Shown in pieces: positions 13,391-26,422 of a DNA stretch of 64,000 nucleotides. The notes beneath the pieces were generated by a model that had not been told where the DNA came from, ran no database searches, and worked only from the letters and a program-made list of their open reading frames with translations. Made by a program: the position numbers and the translations under genes. This DNA comes from Physcomitrium patens (lineage: Eukaryota > Streptophyta > Bryopsida > Funariales > Funariaceae). How positions within the stretch are numbered: position 1 is the first letter of the stretch; each line of letters begins with the position of its first letter. Location: NCBI RefSeq assembly GCF_000002425.4, contig NC_037253.1, positions 6,358,178-6,422,177 on the forward strand, in the 5' to 3' direction.

Positions 13391-13420
13391 CCCCTACCCC
13401 CACCCCCTACCCCCACCCCC
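13391..13420 (-). repeat. C-rich 12-bp tandem repeat; G-quadruplex motif on the minus strand
   Basis: The unit CCCCTACCCCCA is repeated about 2.5 times. On the minus strand this gives at least four runs of four or five G separated by one- or two-base loops, which fits the usual intramolecular G-quadruplex pattern with very short loops. Confidence 0.8.
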
Positions 13421-14502
13421 TACTACCGGAGGAACTGGAGCGTAGGTTGACCGACACGGCCATAGGATGGGTTTGTGTAGGTGGGATGAAAAGCAAGCGG
13501 GTGCTAGGTGGCGGGATGGATGGCGCAATGAGAAGACGTCTATATTCTTCACGAATTGATGATTTATTTTGGCCTCATTCGAGGCTTTCTCTCGATTGCG
13601 CACTCGCCTTTCGCATGTGTGATGAGTAGCAGCAATGTAAGTCCTTATTTTAAGAAGGCTTTTTGGGTGCCTGCTGAACTGCTTCGTAGACCTTTCTGTA
13701 AGTTTGGTGTAGACTAGCGGCGGAGGTCTACTAGCTAGTGTGGCTGTCACTATCTGTCGGACAGCAGAAAGAACCGTAAAGAAACCTTTTTAAAAACATG
13801 AAAAATGCTATTGCAGTTTGGAAATTCCCCAACGGAAGCAGGTGCGCTGCGCAAGCAATGTGCAAGCCATTTGTTGTGGAGGGTGTGGTAGTAAAGGAAA
13901 CCAATTTTCAACTCCCCAGGCACGTGCATCTAGTACGTTTTCCTTAAGTCCTGACGAGGGTGGTATAATTGCAGGATCATGCAATGAGTCATGGTTGCAG
14001 GACGGTATTGCAGACCCTGCAGAGACGTGAATGGAAGCAATGCAGTCGCTCTCGGAAGCGGGCAGGCACAAAGCAGCTTGAGCTGTTTCACACCGTGTTG
14101 ATCTCTGGCTTGTCAGCTGGAGTCTCGAATGAGACAAACCATATATTTTATGGCTTGAACTGGTTTCTGCTAAGTTAGAAGAGCCCCTTCTTGAAGCCCC
14201 ATTCATCAACAAAACATGTTGGTGAACTTCCATGTTTAGTGTTGATTATGAACCAAAAATTGCATTGACACTGAACGAAGGCGGATGAGGGGCAATAAAT
14301 GACGAGACACCATTCATTTCGAAACCTTCCAGCCTCTAGGCAATATCATTAATCTTTGCCATATATTCAATTCAGTTCTGCCAAAGCCATAGATAAAAGG
14401 ACGCAATCATATTTTCAGCATTATACTTACCTTCTGATTCAACGCAACATTCATCACCATCGTCACCTTTTATTGTAATCATGGATTCGAAGGCAAACCA
14501 CT

Positions 14503-14504
<2 letters not shown>

Positions 14505-14540
<36 letters not shown>
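14505..14540. repeat. (AT)n microsatellite
   Basis: About 18 uninterrupted AT units. Similar tracts occur near 18042-18076, 18366-18388, 18451-18476, 19776-19800, 22545-22574, 49939-49976 and 52188-52213, mostly in the AT-rich DNA between genes. Confidence 0.85.
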
Positions 14541-14545
<5 letters not shown>

Positions 14546-15520
14546 ATTTTTACTTTATTAACACACGCAAATAACCATTGCAGTGGAGCCATTCAACATC
14601 AAGTGCCCTAATCATCACATAACTGCACCTCACTCTACTGCCTCAAACCACAATCAGTGCAAACACTTCTCTACTTCAATAAATCGAAGCAGTTGGTGGT
14701 CTAACATCCTCCAGTACTTGAGTTTGAACACCCTGACTGTTGCACAATTTTATTTGGAGAAATCATGTACAAAATAAATAAATAAGTATAAACGGCAGTA
14801 GAACCGAAGGCACGAGGTCCATGTATGACGCGTGGATGGAACATCTCATTCGAGCCGAGTCGATGTGGTGGAACGTCGGGATCTATCGGCGGTCAATGGT
14901 GGAGCCCCAAGCGACTTCGCGTGCCGGAGATCTGTCTGGATTCGAATGGTCCAGTGAAGCACGTGTTGAATTAGCACAAACCTCGGCAGGGCTGGGTCTG
15001 AACGACGACGGACCCCAGTGACACGGTTCCTGGCGATACGGGAGGGTGGAATCACGTGCTCATCGTCATCGCCCGTTGCGGCACACATACACAGACAGGC
15101 AAACAAACCCACAATTAAACAACTCCTTGCACAGGGCCACTGTTGCCCCACTCGAGGAATGCTGCTCACAACAGCAACACCACCAACATCAACAGCAAAA
15201 GCCAGCCAGCCAGTTTCTGATGCCAGAGCTACAATGCTCACTCACTACAGTCTGGAACAACATGCAACTTAACGACTCTCACTCTCTCGCACCCTCTTTG
15301 ATCCAACTCGATCACAAGTTCATAGTCAGCGTTGGATTCAATGCAATGGACTGTACACTAGAGTGCATCGACACCATCGTCGGACGAATCCGACCTGGCC
15401 CTCTTTCTTCAACACTCACCGAACAGACAACAGCAAGAACACGGTTCATTCACATCTGGTCATGAAAAACGAATTATTGGGCGATTTTGCTAGTTTCGAC
15501 GAGTGGATGTGTGATTTGTT

Positions 15521-18039
15521 TTGTTTTGTGTTTTTTTGAACAGGGAGGAGGTTGAATCCCTTTCAAAAAAATAAATAAATCCACTGGGTTCATCTAATCT
15601 TAGGGAATTAGTTCTGATACGAGGTATATTCTTTGATGGTCCTCATTTTGTCACACTTGGGAAGGAGTTGAATACGCTTGTTTGGGGAGTTGTTTATATG
15701 TTTTAACGTGCAAAATCAGCGGAGAATCACACAATTTTCAAAGATTTGTTATGTAGCAAATATGACTGAATTCAAGCAGCGTTTTAAAATTGTTTATATT
15801 TTTTATCTAGAAAGACTCATGTATGATGATACCCAAGCTTGTTGATGGAGTGGAGAATGTTTAGAAGAAATAATTATGGAAATGAAGGAGGAGAATATTT
15901 TTGGGAGGATAAGCTTACAGGACAGGAAATATTAGATTGGATGTCAATTGGCAAATTAAAGTAGTGTAAAGAATAGTCATTTGATCTATAATAGCTTAGT
16001 AAAGCATTCATTAAGAAAACAATTTCTTACATGTAAGAAGTGGCTAAAAGACATTATTTTGATTGGTCTCAATATATTGAAAACTTTTTTTAATCAATAA
16101 AATTTTTCAAATTTAAACAATTGTAATATTAAAATATAGATTTTATATCGTAATTTATTTTTTTAAAAAAATTGAGGTATTTTTCTATACATAAATTTAT
16201 AAGAAACAAGATTAAATCATTTAAAAACATGTCTTTGATAATCACCATGGCAAAGATTTTCTATGGAAGATATTAAAATAATTTATTGACCAATTAGAGG
16301 CGGTGGATAAATACAAAATAACCATGTTTGTAACAATAAAATACATCAAGAAATAGATTATAGCACCATACAAGCTGATAGACGAAATTTTTAGAAATAC
16401 TTTTTTAAATAAAAAAATAGAGTATTTATGATTGAATTTAGATGCCTCAAAAATTAAAAATTAATTATTTGTAAAATTATTTGTAAAAATAAAAAATTTA
16501 AAAATATAATCAATCCAAAATATTATATATAATTGAAAATTATATTTAAAAACTTAATTTTAAATAATTATATTTAATATAGGAATCTATTGGATCTTTT
16601 ATTTTTGTCTATATCCATAAAAATCTAAATTATTTAAAACATAAATTTTTTTACTTCGAAACTTATAATTTCTTATATATATTTTTTATAAAATATAAAT
16701 GTCTAATTTATTCGATTATTAATTTTAAATAAAATATATTATATAAAATAATAAATATGTAGGAAAAATCAATCTACTATGTCTCTTTTTTTGATAGCAA
16801 TTGAAAAGCTCTAAAATAATTAAGACTCTTCAGTAAGTAAAACAAATATTAAGTTTATTTTTAAAAATAAAATTAATATATTTTCAAATAGAGAACTTTT
16901 TGTGCATGTGATTTTTATTCCTCATATTTCAACCAAAATTGCTTTTTAATTTTTATGTAATTGTAACTCAGAATCTTTTGTAATTTTTTAATTTTTTTTA
17001 TTGGATATGCGTTTTAAATTATTTTTTAGATGAAAAATATATCAGCAAAGCAGTAATGTCTAAGTTAATTTTTATTCAAAAAATTAATATGCTGAAGAGA
17101 TAAGTTTAAAGAAATTTAATCAAATAAAATGGAATAAAATTTGAAAATAATTTAACAATATTACTTATTGAATATTTAAAACAATTTGAAGAGAAGAAAT
17201 TTATATTATCAAACATTTCTTAAGAATAATAAGATGCACTATGAAAATCATCGATATTATTTATAAAATACTAAATCCAATTAATAACTAGTAAAAGCTT
17301 GAAATAAATCAGACTTGAAACTATTTTAGTCAAGATAATACAACATTTATTTATATCTTGAAAAGACTTAAGAAAACTAGTGTATGTACCATTTCTATTC
17401 TTTATTCTTTTAAATATTATAGTTTTCATAAAAAAGTTAAATCTTTTCGAACTTAACATGTTTTTCATTAAAACTTGGTTTTAAAATATTGAAAATAATA
17501 TTATAACATTCTGAAGTATTTTTTAATATTTTCATTTAAAAGAAAAGTCTAATCAAAGTACTATTTATATTAAATGAATGCTAATTAATTAATGCATAAG
17601 GTGATACTATACTTATATAATAAGCATAAAATTTTATAATTTATTAATCACAATAATTATTCTTTTATAATAAACCAGCCTTAGTATACAATATTTTGTT
17701 TTTCTAAGATCACTGAAATTTTATTCCAAAATGAAATTCTCTTTTATTTTTTGTTTTTAAAATTTGAATTCTAATAATCACATATATTTTATTGTAAGTG
17801 TGAAATAAAATCACAAATGGTATAGATATGAACAAATTATACATAAGAGTGTCAAAAAGTTACAAATATGCCAATGCATTAGTTCATTTTTTTAAGAAGT
17901 TCTTCTATTATAAGTTTCAGAATTTAAACATGTTATATTTCTAAATTTGAATTGCTTGCACTACATAATAAGCACATTCACTTGTATCTAAATTTATCCA
18001 TACTTCTTAATATTAAAAGTTACAAACTATAAATCATTA

Positions 18040-18078
<39 letters not shown>

Positions 18079-19414
18079 TGATATAGATATATTACATACT
18101 TTAATTTTAACTTTATTGAATATTAAAAGAAATTTTATGCTAATCAATTTTTTTTTTTTTTTTGTTGATAAATTATATATTTATTAAAAATTTATAAATA
18201 TACTTATATGTTTATATGTTTGTACATATTTATTTAGTAAATTAATTTTTTATTGATCTTATTATCTATGAAATATTTAAATTAGTTATTTAAGATATAT
18301 TTTAAATCAATAGGCATTTATATTCTTAGTTTTACTATACATATATTTTTAGAAGTAGTTATTACATATATATATATATATATATATACAAATGAATTAT
18401 TCAAAAGAAATGAGTCAATATTATCAAACATGATATTACAACCAAGGCTTCATATATATATATATATATATATATACTGCAATTGATGTGATTTCTACAA
18501 AATATTGGTTTAAATACTAAAAATTAACTTAATGGGGTTTATAAGGCATTCTTGCATTCACCAATAACATCAATAAACATAGAACTGAATAATAAATTGA
18601 TTATATTTTATAAAAAAAAATAAACATTTGTAAGTTTTATTTTATCAATTAAATTATAAAAAAAATTGACTGTTATAGGAATTAAAAGATATAAAAGTTG
18701 ATCTTTAATGAATGATTTTTCTGAGTATAAGATGCATTGAATGATGTAAATTTGGTTGTGTACAACTTGCATAATGACATATGCACCAAAAGTCAATAAA
18801 TTCAGAATCAAAAGCAAGTAAATAATTAATTAAAAAAAATTAACAATAGAAAACTACACTTGAGAATGATTTTTAATATTTTAATAAAAAAAATGTGCAT
18901 TGCAATATAAAAAACTACATTAATATAAAATACTTATCAATTTCTTATATTCTAAAAAGTATACAAGTATCTATTAATTATCCAACATAATGGTGTAATT
19001 ATGTACAATCACTGATGTGTGATATTTTAAAATATATAAATCATACAATATTGGCATTAGGAGAAATTTATAGTTTGAAATACCATATTATCATGCCTTT
19101 ATAACTACTTTTTACTTTGTCTATTTAAGCTTTATTCACTCTTTGGCCAACCAATTTTACAAATAAGAATATAATAAGATTGAGACTTTTTAGAAATCTA
19201 GTTTTTTGAAATCTAATTCACAAAATTAGGTAGTGATTAATAATTTTAAGAGTATTCAAGAAGTTACTTTAATAGAAAAGTGTAGTGTTTTTAAAAATAA
19301 GTAAATGCTCTATTAGATTTGATTATCTTCCTAATTTACTACAAAATTATCAAAGCATCAGTTTATTTAAATAGTAATCTCTTAAAAAGAATGAATGACT
19401 TTCACACGATATAC

Positions 19415-19446
<32 letters not shown>

Positions 19447-19600
19447 ATTTTCTTTCTTTCTTCATTACCTCTATTCTTTTGTCTCGTTGAAAATTCTTAT
19501 CCTAAACTCATCTATACACTTCAAATTATTGCAGTGAATAGACTTACTCAGAACCAAAAAAACAGTCTATAATTTGTGGATCAAACAAACTCCCTCTGGC
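15521..19600. other. Long AT-rich stretch without genes
   Basis: Extremely AT-rich DNA with several (AT)n tracts and a T-rich run near 18148. No open frame looks like protein, and I could not recognise transposon domains. It may be transposon DNA too decayed to read by eye. Confidence 0.55.
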
Positions 19601-21470
19601 ATTCCGTGTCCAGAGTTACCCTCTAAAAATAGGACTTTATCACATCCCACAACCGTCATCTTATCAGGAACCACCAGATGAAATCCTATCTCAACTCCAC
19701 AAACATTTAAACATACTTTGGTACAACGTTTTACTTAATGAAAGAGAAAAAAATAATAAATAAATATGTAGAGAGATATATATATATATATATATATATA
19801 AACCATCCAGCAGGCAAGCAAACTTTGAGAAGTGGTTGTAATGAGTTTCGAGGCATGTTACGCAGCACTCACGGGGAACCATTCTACTAGACAAACTGTG
19901 AGGAGCATGAAGGCCCGATCAGCAATTCCCATTTGTGAAAGAATGGGACCCAGTTGCAAGATTTACAAGTTTGTCATGCTTTTTTTAGAAAAAAAACCCT
20001 TGACCTGTTAAATTCAAGTTGAAAGTGCTTGATTCGGAGAGACATCCCCTCATTCTACCTCGTCGTCACAGTTACTGTTCTGTGTTGTGTAGGTGTAGCT
20101 CACTGTTGGGGAAGTTGTTGCTTGCAACCTGTTGGAACCGGCGATCTGTTTCAAGTCCATTTCTAAGCTTTGAGGTAATCTAAAGCATGCCTCCAAGTGC
20201 CTCCTCCAGGTCTTAGATGGTGCAGCAACAGCGAGAGCGTATTTCCTTCTTGGGACTGAGAGCTTTTTGCTACAATGAAAGTTGCAAGATTTTTCTACAA
20301 TTAGTCAGATCGTGTCTTAAAGCATTCTCCTCTTGTTTGACTGATGATCGGAGTTGTTGTGCAGCGTCCAAGCCACCACCGCGACGACCACTCCTTTTAT
20401 CCTCAATATAGCTAGCTTTATGACATTGACACGTCGCGCTATTTTCCTTTTAGGAATCCCAAGTAGGCGTTCAAAATAAGACATCCATGTTGTTCTAAAA
20501 CCGCCGTCCTTACAAGTTGCCCTGGTACTGCGGATGGATTCCCTGATCTGGGCTTCCGTGAAGGATTGTGTTTAGTCCTAGTAATGTAAAACGAGGACCT
20601 TCACTATTCATCTGATTGTGGAATTGGATATTCACATGGTGAGGGCAATTCCAATTACGTAAGACTAATCTTGGGGCAGACAGGATTGGCTTTCAAGCCT
20701 GGCCTTGGCGTTCGGACCCAATATAGGGGCACTCGCATACTACTTCCTGTTTCGAGCGGCCCCGGGCAAGAGACGATTGTCATTTCGGCGCGTTGTTCCG
20801 TTAGGAGCCCCTTCGCTACAAGCTGTGGCCATTGCGTTGGCCCAGATTCTCCAACTGGACTTCGTGCAAGTCGAGGACTTCCGCGAGGCAGCGCAGGTGT
20901 CTGTAATTGGCACAAGGAACTGAGCGTTTGTGTCAAACACTGTAATCCGATCGCGATCGACCCTCTCTTTCGTCCCCGACGCTAGCAACGGCTAATCAAT
21001 AGATCCAGGTATTACTATCGATATCGAATGCTGCAACTGGTTCTAGCTCTTGACATCGACTGGTTTTGACCACAACATGATAGTGAGATTGTGGTTCTCT
21101 TAGATGTTGATTTGTTGATTTCTTACTCACAAGAGTGCCATGGATTAGAAGTGAATGCAATTAAGAAACTTAGTTTGGTCATTTTGTGTCTTCTGGAAGT
21201 CTTAGATCATAGTTTCAAGCATCACGATCTAATTTAAACCTATGAATACGCAAGCTAACAAGGCTTGGTATCCACATTGAGATATTCCTTCATGATACAG
21301 CAAAGTTCCAATTTGATATTAGTCACTCCTAAATTGATCAGATATCTAGTGGCAAGTCATCAAAACCGTCGTTCCAACAATCTAGTGCCTTGGATTAGTC
21401 GCTTAATCCTGATCGTAGTTCAATCGATTGTAGGGATCAAACTTCCTTCCCCTTGAGCAAAGATCTCTGC
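19601..21470. other. GC-richer island with decayed coding remnants
   Basis: Base composition changes visibly against both flanks. It contains the decayed exon at 20129-20411. Around 20655-20988 frames stay open on both strands (up to 104 codons) with no recognisable domain. The reading orientation there could not be decided, so no CDS is called. Confidence 0.4.
20129..20411 (-). pseudogene. Decayed exon of an unknown helical protein
   Basis: On the minus strand the frame starting near 20411 reads a basic, helix-prone segment (EDKRSGRRGGGLDAAQQLR, then KQEENALRHDLTNCRKILQL). It continues in the same frame through stops at 20272-20270 (TAG), 20215-20213 (TAA) and 20182-20180 (TAG), with LEEALGGML between the second and third stops and ITSKLRNGLETDRRFQQ after the third. 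It ends at a CAG|GT junction at 20129. A CTAG at about 20412 could be the acceptor. All three stops are single C-to-T changes from CAG or CAA. I do not recognise the family. The plus-strand frame over 20217-20411 is its antisense shadow. Confidence 0.5.
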
Positions 21471-22540
21471 TTGTGTATTAGGCGATCTATTTACTTCACT
21501 ATTGGACCGTATCAAAACCTTCACTTCATCGATTGAAGGATTCCATTAAATGTACGATCGATCGATGATCAAACTACCATGCAAAAACCAATTTGACAAT
21601 CTCTTGTTTCTTATTTTCAACTTACTGTTTGTTTTAGGTAGTAGAAGCATGAAGCGATTAGGTTAGATCGTCTAGTTTCTTGCGGTGTTATGCCATTTCA
21701 TTAATTGTTGTGTTTTGTAAGCATTAATGCAGTTTGATGAATCTTAGGTTGAAAAATCATTTGTTACATGCTATTGGATTAGTTGATGTACAAAGGTATG
21801 TGAATCAACTTGAAAATGCTGATTAAAATGACATTTTTTGCTTATATGTGTCATATTTATAATTGAGTTGATTGTAAACTATTTGTTGAATTATAGTTAT
21901 AAAACATCTACATTGTGAAGTTTGCTATCTATCTTTTTTAGAAATATTGATTTTTTTATTATAAATTTGCATTATTTTGATATTCATATTGAGTGGAAAA
22001 TACTTAACTTAGAAAATAATTAATATTTTATATTTATATATAATGTAACAATATTGAGTTTTTATATGTAAAAAAATTGAATGTGTGTAAAAATCTTAAT
22101 CAAAAAATGATAATTATTTATTATTATTAATTGTAATAGAATATGTCTAAGCCAAAGCAAGTGCTAAAAAATTCGATTAATATGGTAAGAAAAAATATAT
22201 GATGTTAGAGATAGATATGATATTTTAATTTTGTTAATGTCTATAATAAATATCTTCATCATTTTTAGTTTTGTAAATTCTAGAAGTCTTGTGTTTTAAA
22301 CTTATTTTTAAGACTTGAGATAAATCTTTATTATTTTTAATATTAGTTGAACAAAACTTTCTTTGAGATTTTCTATCCTTCTTCTTTTTCTTATTAATTA
22401 TTGGTACTTTGGCTTCTTTTACTTTCTTCTTTAAGTTGGACTCTTCAATTATAAGCTAATTTTGGAATTGACAAAAACAACTCTAATATTAAACCTAAAA
22501 TATGACATAATTAAAAGTTTGTATAATAAATATAGAACAC

Positions 22541-22573
<33 letters not shown>

Positions 22574-23782
22574 CTTTAATGGTCATAACATGCCATGTAC
22601 TGAACTTCTATTTATAAAAATAATTTGAGAGATACAATTGTCCATCAAGTCTTGGAAATTGAAATTGATAAAGTAGGATTGAAATGTTTGATATGATAGT
22701 GTTGTACGTTGAGTAAAAAGAATATATTTCTTCTCAACATGCTTGAGTAGTTGACAAACATACCACATTTCTTATAATTTGCTGCATTCAAATATATCAT
22801 TTTTATTTTCTAGTTCAATATTTGGTGGGTTGTGATCAGTCTGACTACAGAGTGGCCAAACCCTTCAAGAAGGCATTCCTTCAAAGTAAAAAAAATAAAA
22901 TAAAAGTATTGGATGCTGCCCGTCACAAGTGAACAATCGTATTGAGAAAATATGTACGACATCCATGATTCATTTCCTCAAACAAATGTAGTGTGAAAAT
23001 GTTTAAATGCTGCGGTTTTTAAGGATGCATTAACTGAGAGACGTATGAATCATTATGCATGCACTCTTCACAACATAGAGTATATCCAGTGTAAATAAAA
23101 GATGGTCCACCCACACTACGGTAACTTTCAACAAAGTTGCCGTTTAGCTGCTGGAAAAACTCCAGTTTCCAACAATGTTGGGTCGACGAAAATTTAACAA
23201 TTTTCATTCAAAATGAGAATGGCAAAACTTACATGAATATTCTTCTAATTTTCAACATCAAAAGGCAGTCAAGCAGCTACAATATACAGAAATATTATAA
23301 TATGCCCAGCGCATTTAGGGAATTTGAATTGGAAATGACAGTGCGATTAATTGTAGAAGGAAAAAAAACAAGCGAAGATTACTAATATAATTCAGCTCCT
23401 CTGGACACTTGGAAGTCAGTGGATGCAGTCAGTTTGCAGCGCTATTTGACCTGTACCTTGCTCAGATATATCTCTAAATCCAGCACAATATAAGCTTCTA
23501 GAGATATTTGTCATAAGTATTAAAGAAAATATAGGAAAATTTTAAAATAAATAAACTGAGGGAAGCTATAAAATCAAGCCTCTCTTTGATCAGTCTTCAA
23601 GCCTGGGGATTGGTATCAAGGATGAGGATTGAGTTACTGGAGCCTCAAGCCTCTCCATGATCAGTCTTCGACCGGAATCCCTGCTCTTACATATCCTCCA
23701 TCGCATGATAACAAGTTCTTAATCTTTAGAGGAATCCTCACTTCATCAAAAGATGACAACCGTCTCGCTCCCCAAAAGCCTC
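21471..23782. other. AT-rich intergenic DNA downstream of the F-box/LRR remnant
   Basis: Mostly AT-rich with an (AT)n tract at 22545-22574. A short imperfect direct repeat (CAAGCCTCTCYWTGATCAGTCTTC-like) occurs at about 23576 and 23646, just below the end of the F-box/LRR remnant. No gene is seen. Confidence 0.45.
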
Positions 23783-24671
23783 TTAATCAGGTTTCTGCAT
23801 CCAGCGTAACCTGGTTCCGCGATCCTCAATGTGCCTCATCACCTCGGAAAGTAGAGTTGTACGTAACCTTAAGAGGAGCGTTACTTTTCTCAAGCTGCTG
23901 CATGCCAAGAGAATCTTGGCAAAGCAATCAATTGTAACGTTCTTCATATGAACCAACTTCATATCCTGGATGCATGACATACTTGCAATTGCCATCATCT
24001 CCAAGTCCGACACTGCAGTATACGACAGATTGATCTGCTAGGTCAAGCGTCCAGGAAATAAGCATCTGATCATCGTTTGAAAGGGAAGCTGAATTGTGAA
24101 GACAAATACATCATGAAAATGTTTCCACAAGACCAGTACCTACCAAAGGTTTTGACATCCTTCTAAAAGAGATAGTATGCCGAGATCTCCAACACGGATA
24201 CAACGCTTGATATCCAAATCTTACAAGAGTTTGTAGGACTCTACTATATAGGTTATACCTGCTGAGGTTACCTTCAAGCAATCACGTTACTCTAGCTGCA
24301 AAAGATCTCTGAGGAGTGCAAGCGAGTATAAGCTAGCATCTGTGATGGATTTGCAATAAGTTATATTCACCACCTTTGAACACTTACAGCCACTCGCAAT
24401 TGCTGCAACCCCGTCGTCGCCGGTACCCACTGACCTGAAAATCTGTGCATCAGGTAGCTGAAAATTGGAGTCAGATATTTCGATCGAAAATCTTGTAACC
24501 AAGAGAAGCAAAACAATGCAACGATGGATGAACACTACATAGACACACTACTGGATCGATAAACAATGTCCTTAATAATACCAGAACAGTGAGAAGGGTT
24601 GCAGTACAAGTCAATGCTTGGCATATCAAGAAATAGGATGAAAACATGAAAGCAAGATGGACATCATTAGT
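23783..24671 (-). pseudogene. 3' part of an FBL3-like F-box/LRR gene, disrupted
   Basis: The minus strand carries LRR exons of the SCF F-box/LRR (FBL3-type) family. One exon opens after TTTTCAG at 24434 and reads GTGDDGVAAIASGCK, VVNITYCKSITDASLYSLAL, then after a stop CLKVTSAGITYI, and after a second stop DLDIKRCIRVGDLGILSLLE. It runs into a GTAGGT donor at 24143. The next exon begins near 24037 and reads INLSYTAVSDLEMMAIAS, then IQDMKLVHMKNVTIDCFAK, ending RLRWMQKPD at 23783. This resembles the C-terminal LRR block of FBL3. In-frame stops are TAA at 24289-24287 and TAA at 24223-24221. The donor leaves two bases, which the visible acceptor does not put back in frame. Intact relatives act as substrate-recognition subunits of SCF ubiquitin ligases; this copy cannot. 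Its 5' part lies beyond the inserted transposons at 38.6-38.8 kb. Confidence 0.8.
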
Positions 24672-24776
24672 TGCTAATAAAAAGTGCCAGAAGCCAAGGG
24701 AAGGGCACTTCCAATGTTTGAGTTAAATGCTCGATAAGTCATAGCTTTTGGTACATATAGTATGGAACATTCAACA
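24672..24776 (-). repeat. 3' LTR of the copia element (105 bp)
   Basis: This 105-bp block begins TG and ends CA and is repeated in the same orientation at 38284-38388. I count about 20 mismatches in 105, most of them transitions. On the minus strand it starts TGTTGAATG and is immediately preceded by the purine run CTAGAGGAG, a polypurine tract, which fixes this copy as the 3' LTR. A clear target-site duplication was not found (TTAGT on the left, GATAA on the right). Confidence 0.85.
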
Positions 24777-26417
24777 CTCCTCTAGAAGTGGGATTTAATT
24801 CTCTACTGAAACAAGACCTAATATATCTCTAAAAATTAGAAGCTTATCTCTAGAAAGAGGTTTTGTGAAGATGTCCACTACCATTTGTTCCATGGAACAA
24901 TATCCCAAACCAATTTGTCCTTTCTCCATACATTGCCTAATAAAATGATATTCTATATCTCAATGCTTTGTACGGCCATGGTGTGCTAGATTCTTAGCAA
25001 TAGCAATGGCGTTTTGGTTATCTTCACAAATGAAAATCCTTTCCAGTTCAAAAATGTCATAATCCCTAAATACTTTACAAAACCACAAAGTCTCCTTTGT
25101 TACAACAACCAAAATTGCATATTCTACTCCTATTGACAAAACAAAAATTAAAGATTGTTTCTTATTTAATCAAGTGATAATTGCCCCCTCCAATATAAAT
25201 GCATAAACTAATATTGAATAGTGCGTTTCTACTCAACCTATTCCATTTGCATCACAATAGCCTATAAATTGTAAATTTGCTTATTTTCCTCTATATTGCA
25301 ATATTAAATATTTTATTTTTTATAAGTAATAAAATATTCTTTTGATTCCTTGTTAATATAAAACATATAGATGTACCATGTATTAAGCAAAGTATTGACA
25401 ATCAAATACAATGTCATATCTTGTATCATTTCTAAGGTACAATAATAAATCTTAATCTTTTTGATAAAGCTTTATAACTTTTGCACCCAAAAGATCATCA
25501 TTTTCATGCTTAGTGATATGACTTAAAATCGCAAAAAATCAATGCAAAAAAAAATCACTAGATTGACCAAGTCTTTCATCTTGTAGCACTTTTGTAATTT
25601 ATCTTTACATTTCACAAGGATCTCAAAGTTCTTGCTACTAATAATTACATCATTGATATAGATAATTAATGTAAAAATTAGTTTTTTAATATATATTATA
25701 TATAAATAAAGATCTAATTCTAAACACTCTCAACTAAGATTCAAAAAAGTTTTATTCAAATTCTTGTTCCATCTACGTCTAAATTGCTTCAAATTATATA
25801 AAGACTTAAGCAATTGCAACAACTTACCTTTGTATTCCAAAGGAACTTTCAAATCTTTTGAAATTTTTATATAAATATCTTTTTTTTTAAGATTTTTATT
25901 TAAATGAGCTAAATCAAAATCAAATTACAACTTATTCTAATTAAAGGTAGCAGCAATTACAACAAATATATAAATTATTGCAAAGTAAGGAAGTAATTCA
26001 AAATCTTCTTAGTAATCAAGACCCTTTACTTGTGTAAAATGCTTTGCAACCAATAATGTATTAAAACATTTAATATAGCCATCGCTAATAAGTTTTTTCT
26101 TAAACACCTATTTTGAATCTACAACCTCTGTATGATTGGATAATAATAAAAAAATTTATGTATCATAATCTTTCAAAGAATCAAGTTCTTTCTTCATAGC
26201 ATGACTTTAATCTTTGCAAAAAAGTGAATTCATAGCTTATTCAATAATCTCTAATTCTACATATTTATTAATATAAATCATATCCATTGTTTTAATTGAC
26301 AAGTCATAATTTCTTTAAATAAAATTATTATCTTTTTTCCAAAGCATGCAAAACATCCTACTATCACTTATAATATTTTTCAGATCAATACTACTTACAA
26401 AACGACATCTTGGTGGT
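24777..26417 (-). pseudogene. Copia reverse transcriptase and RNase H region, decayed
   Basis: On the minus strand this reads as the 3' half of copia pol. The RT motif IYINDVIISS stands where functional elements have Tyr-Val-Asp-Asp, so one of the two catalytic aspartates is replaced by Asn. Nearer the 3' end it reads KHIEIQYHFIRQCMEKGQIG, then VDIFTKPLSRDKLLIFRDIL, the usual copia RNase H tail. The upstream edge meets the gypsy insertion site, and the reading continues beyond that insertion at 35332. Confidence 0.8.
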
Positions 26418-26422
26418 AGAAT

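Larger units (their letters stand above)
11401..15520. other. Mixed-composition intergenic DNA, no convincing gene
   Basis: This stretch is less AT-rich than its flanks and contains a CT/GCT-rich run near 11420-11450, C19 (12037-12055), A29 (12512-12540), C10 near 12637, a G-quadruplex motif (13391-13420) and (TA)n at 14505-14540. Open frames of 60-140 codons lie on both strands (for example 13808-14233 minus, 14846-15241 minus, 15046-15465 plus) but overlap one another and show no domain. Non-coding transcripts cannot be excluded from sequence alone. Confidence 0.4.

Noticed and set aside
13808..14233. 141-codon minus-strand open frame
   Set aside because: No domain, odd composition and overlapping open frames on the plus strand; no splice-linked neighbours.
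14846..15465. Two overlapping 130-140-codon frames on opposite strands
   Set aside because: Both rest on CAGCAACA-type simple sequence and neither resembles a known family.
20655..20988. Overlapping GC-rich open frames on both strands
   Set aside because: Neither strand gives a recognisable protein, and overlapping openness is expected from high GC. Kept only as part of the GC-rich island.
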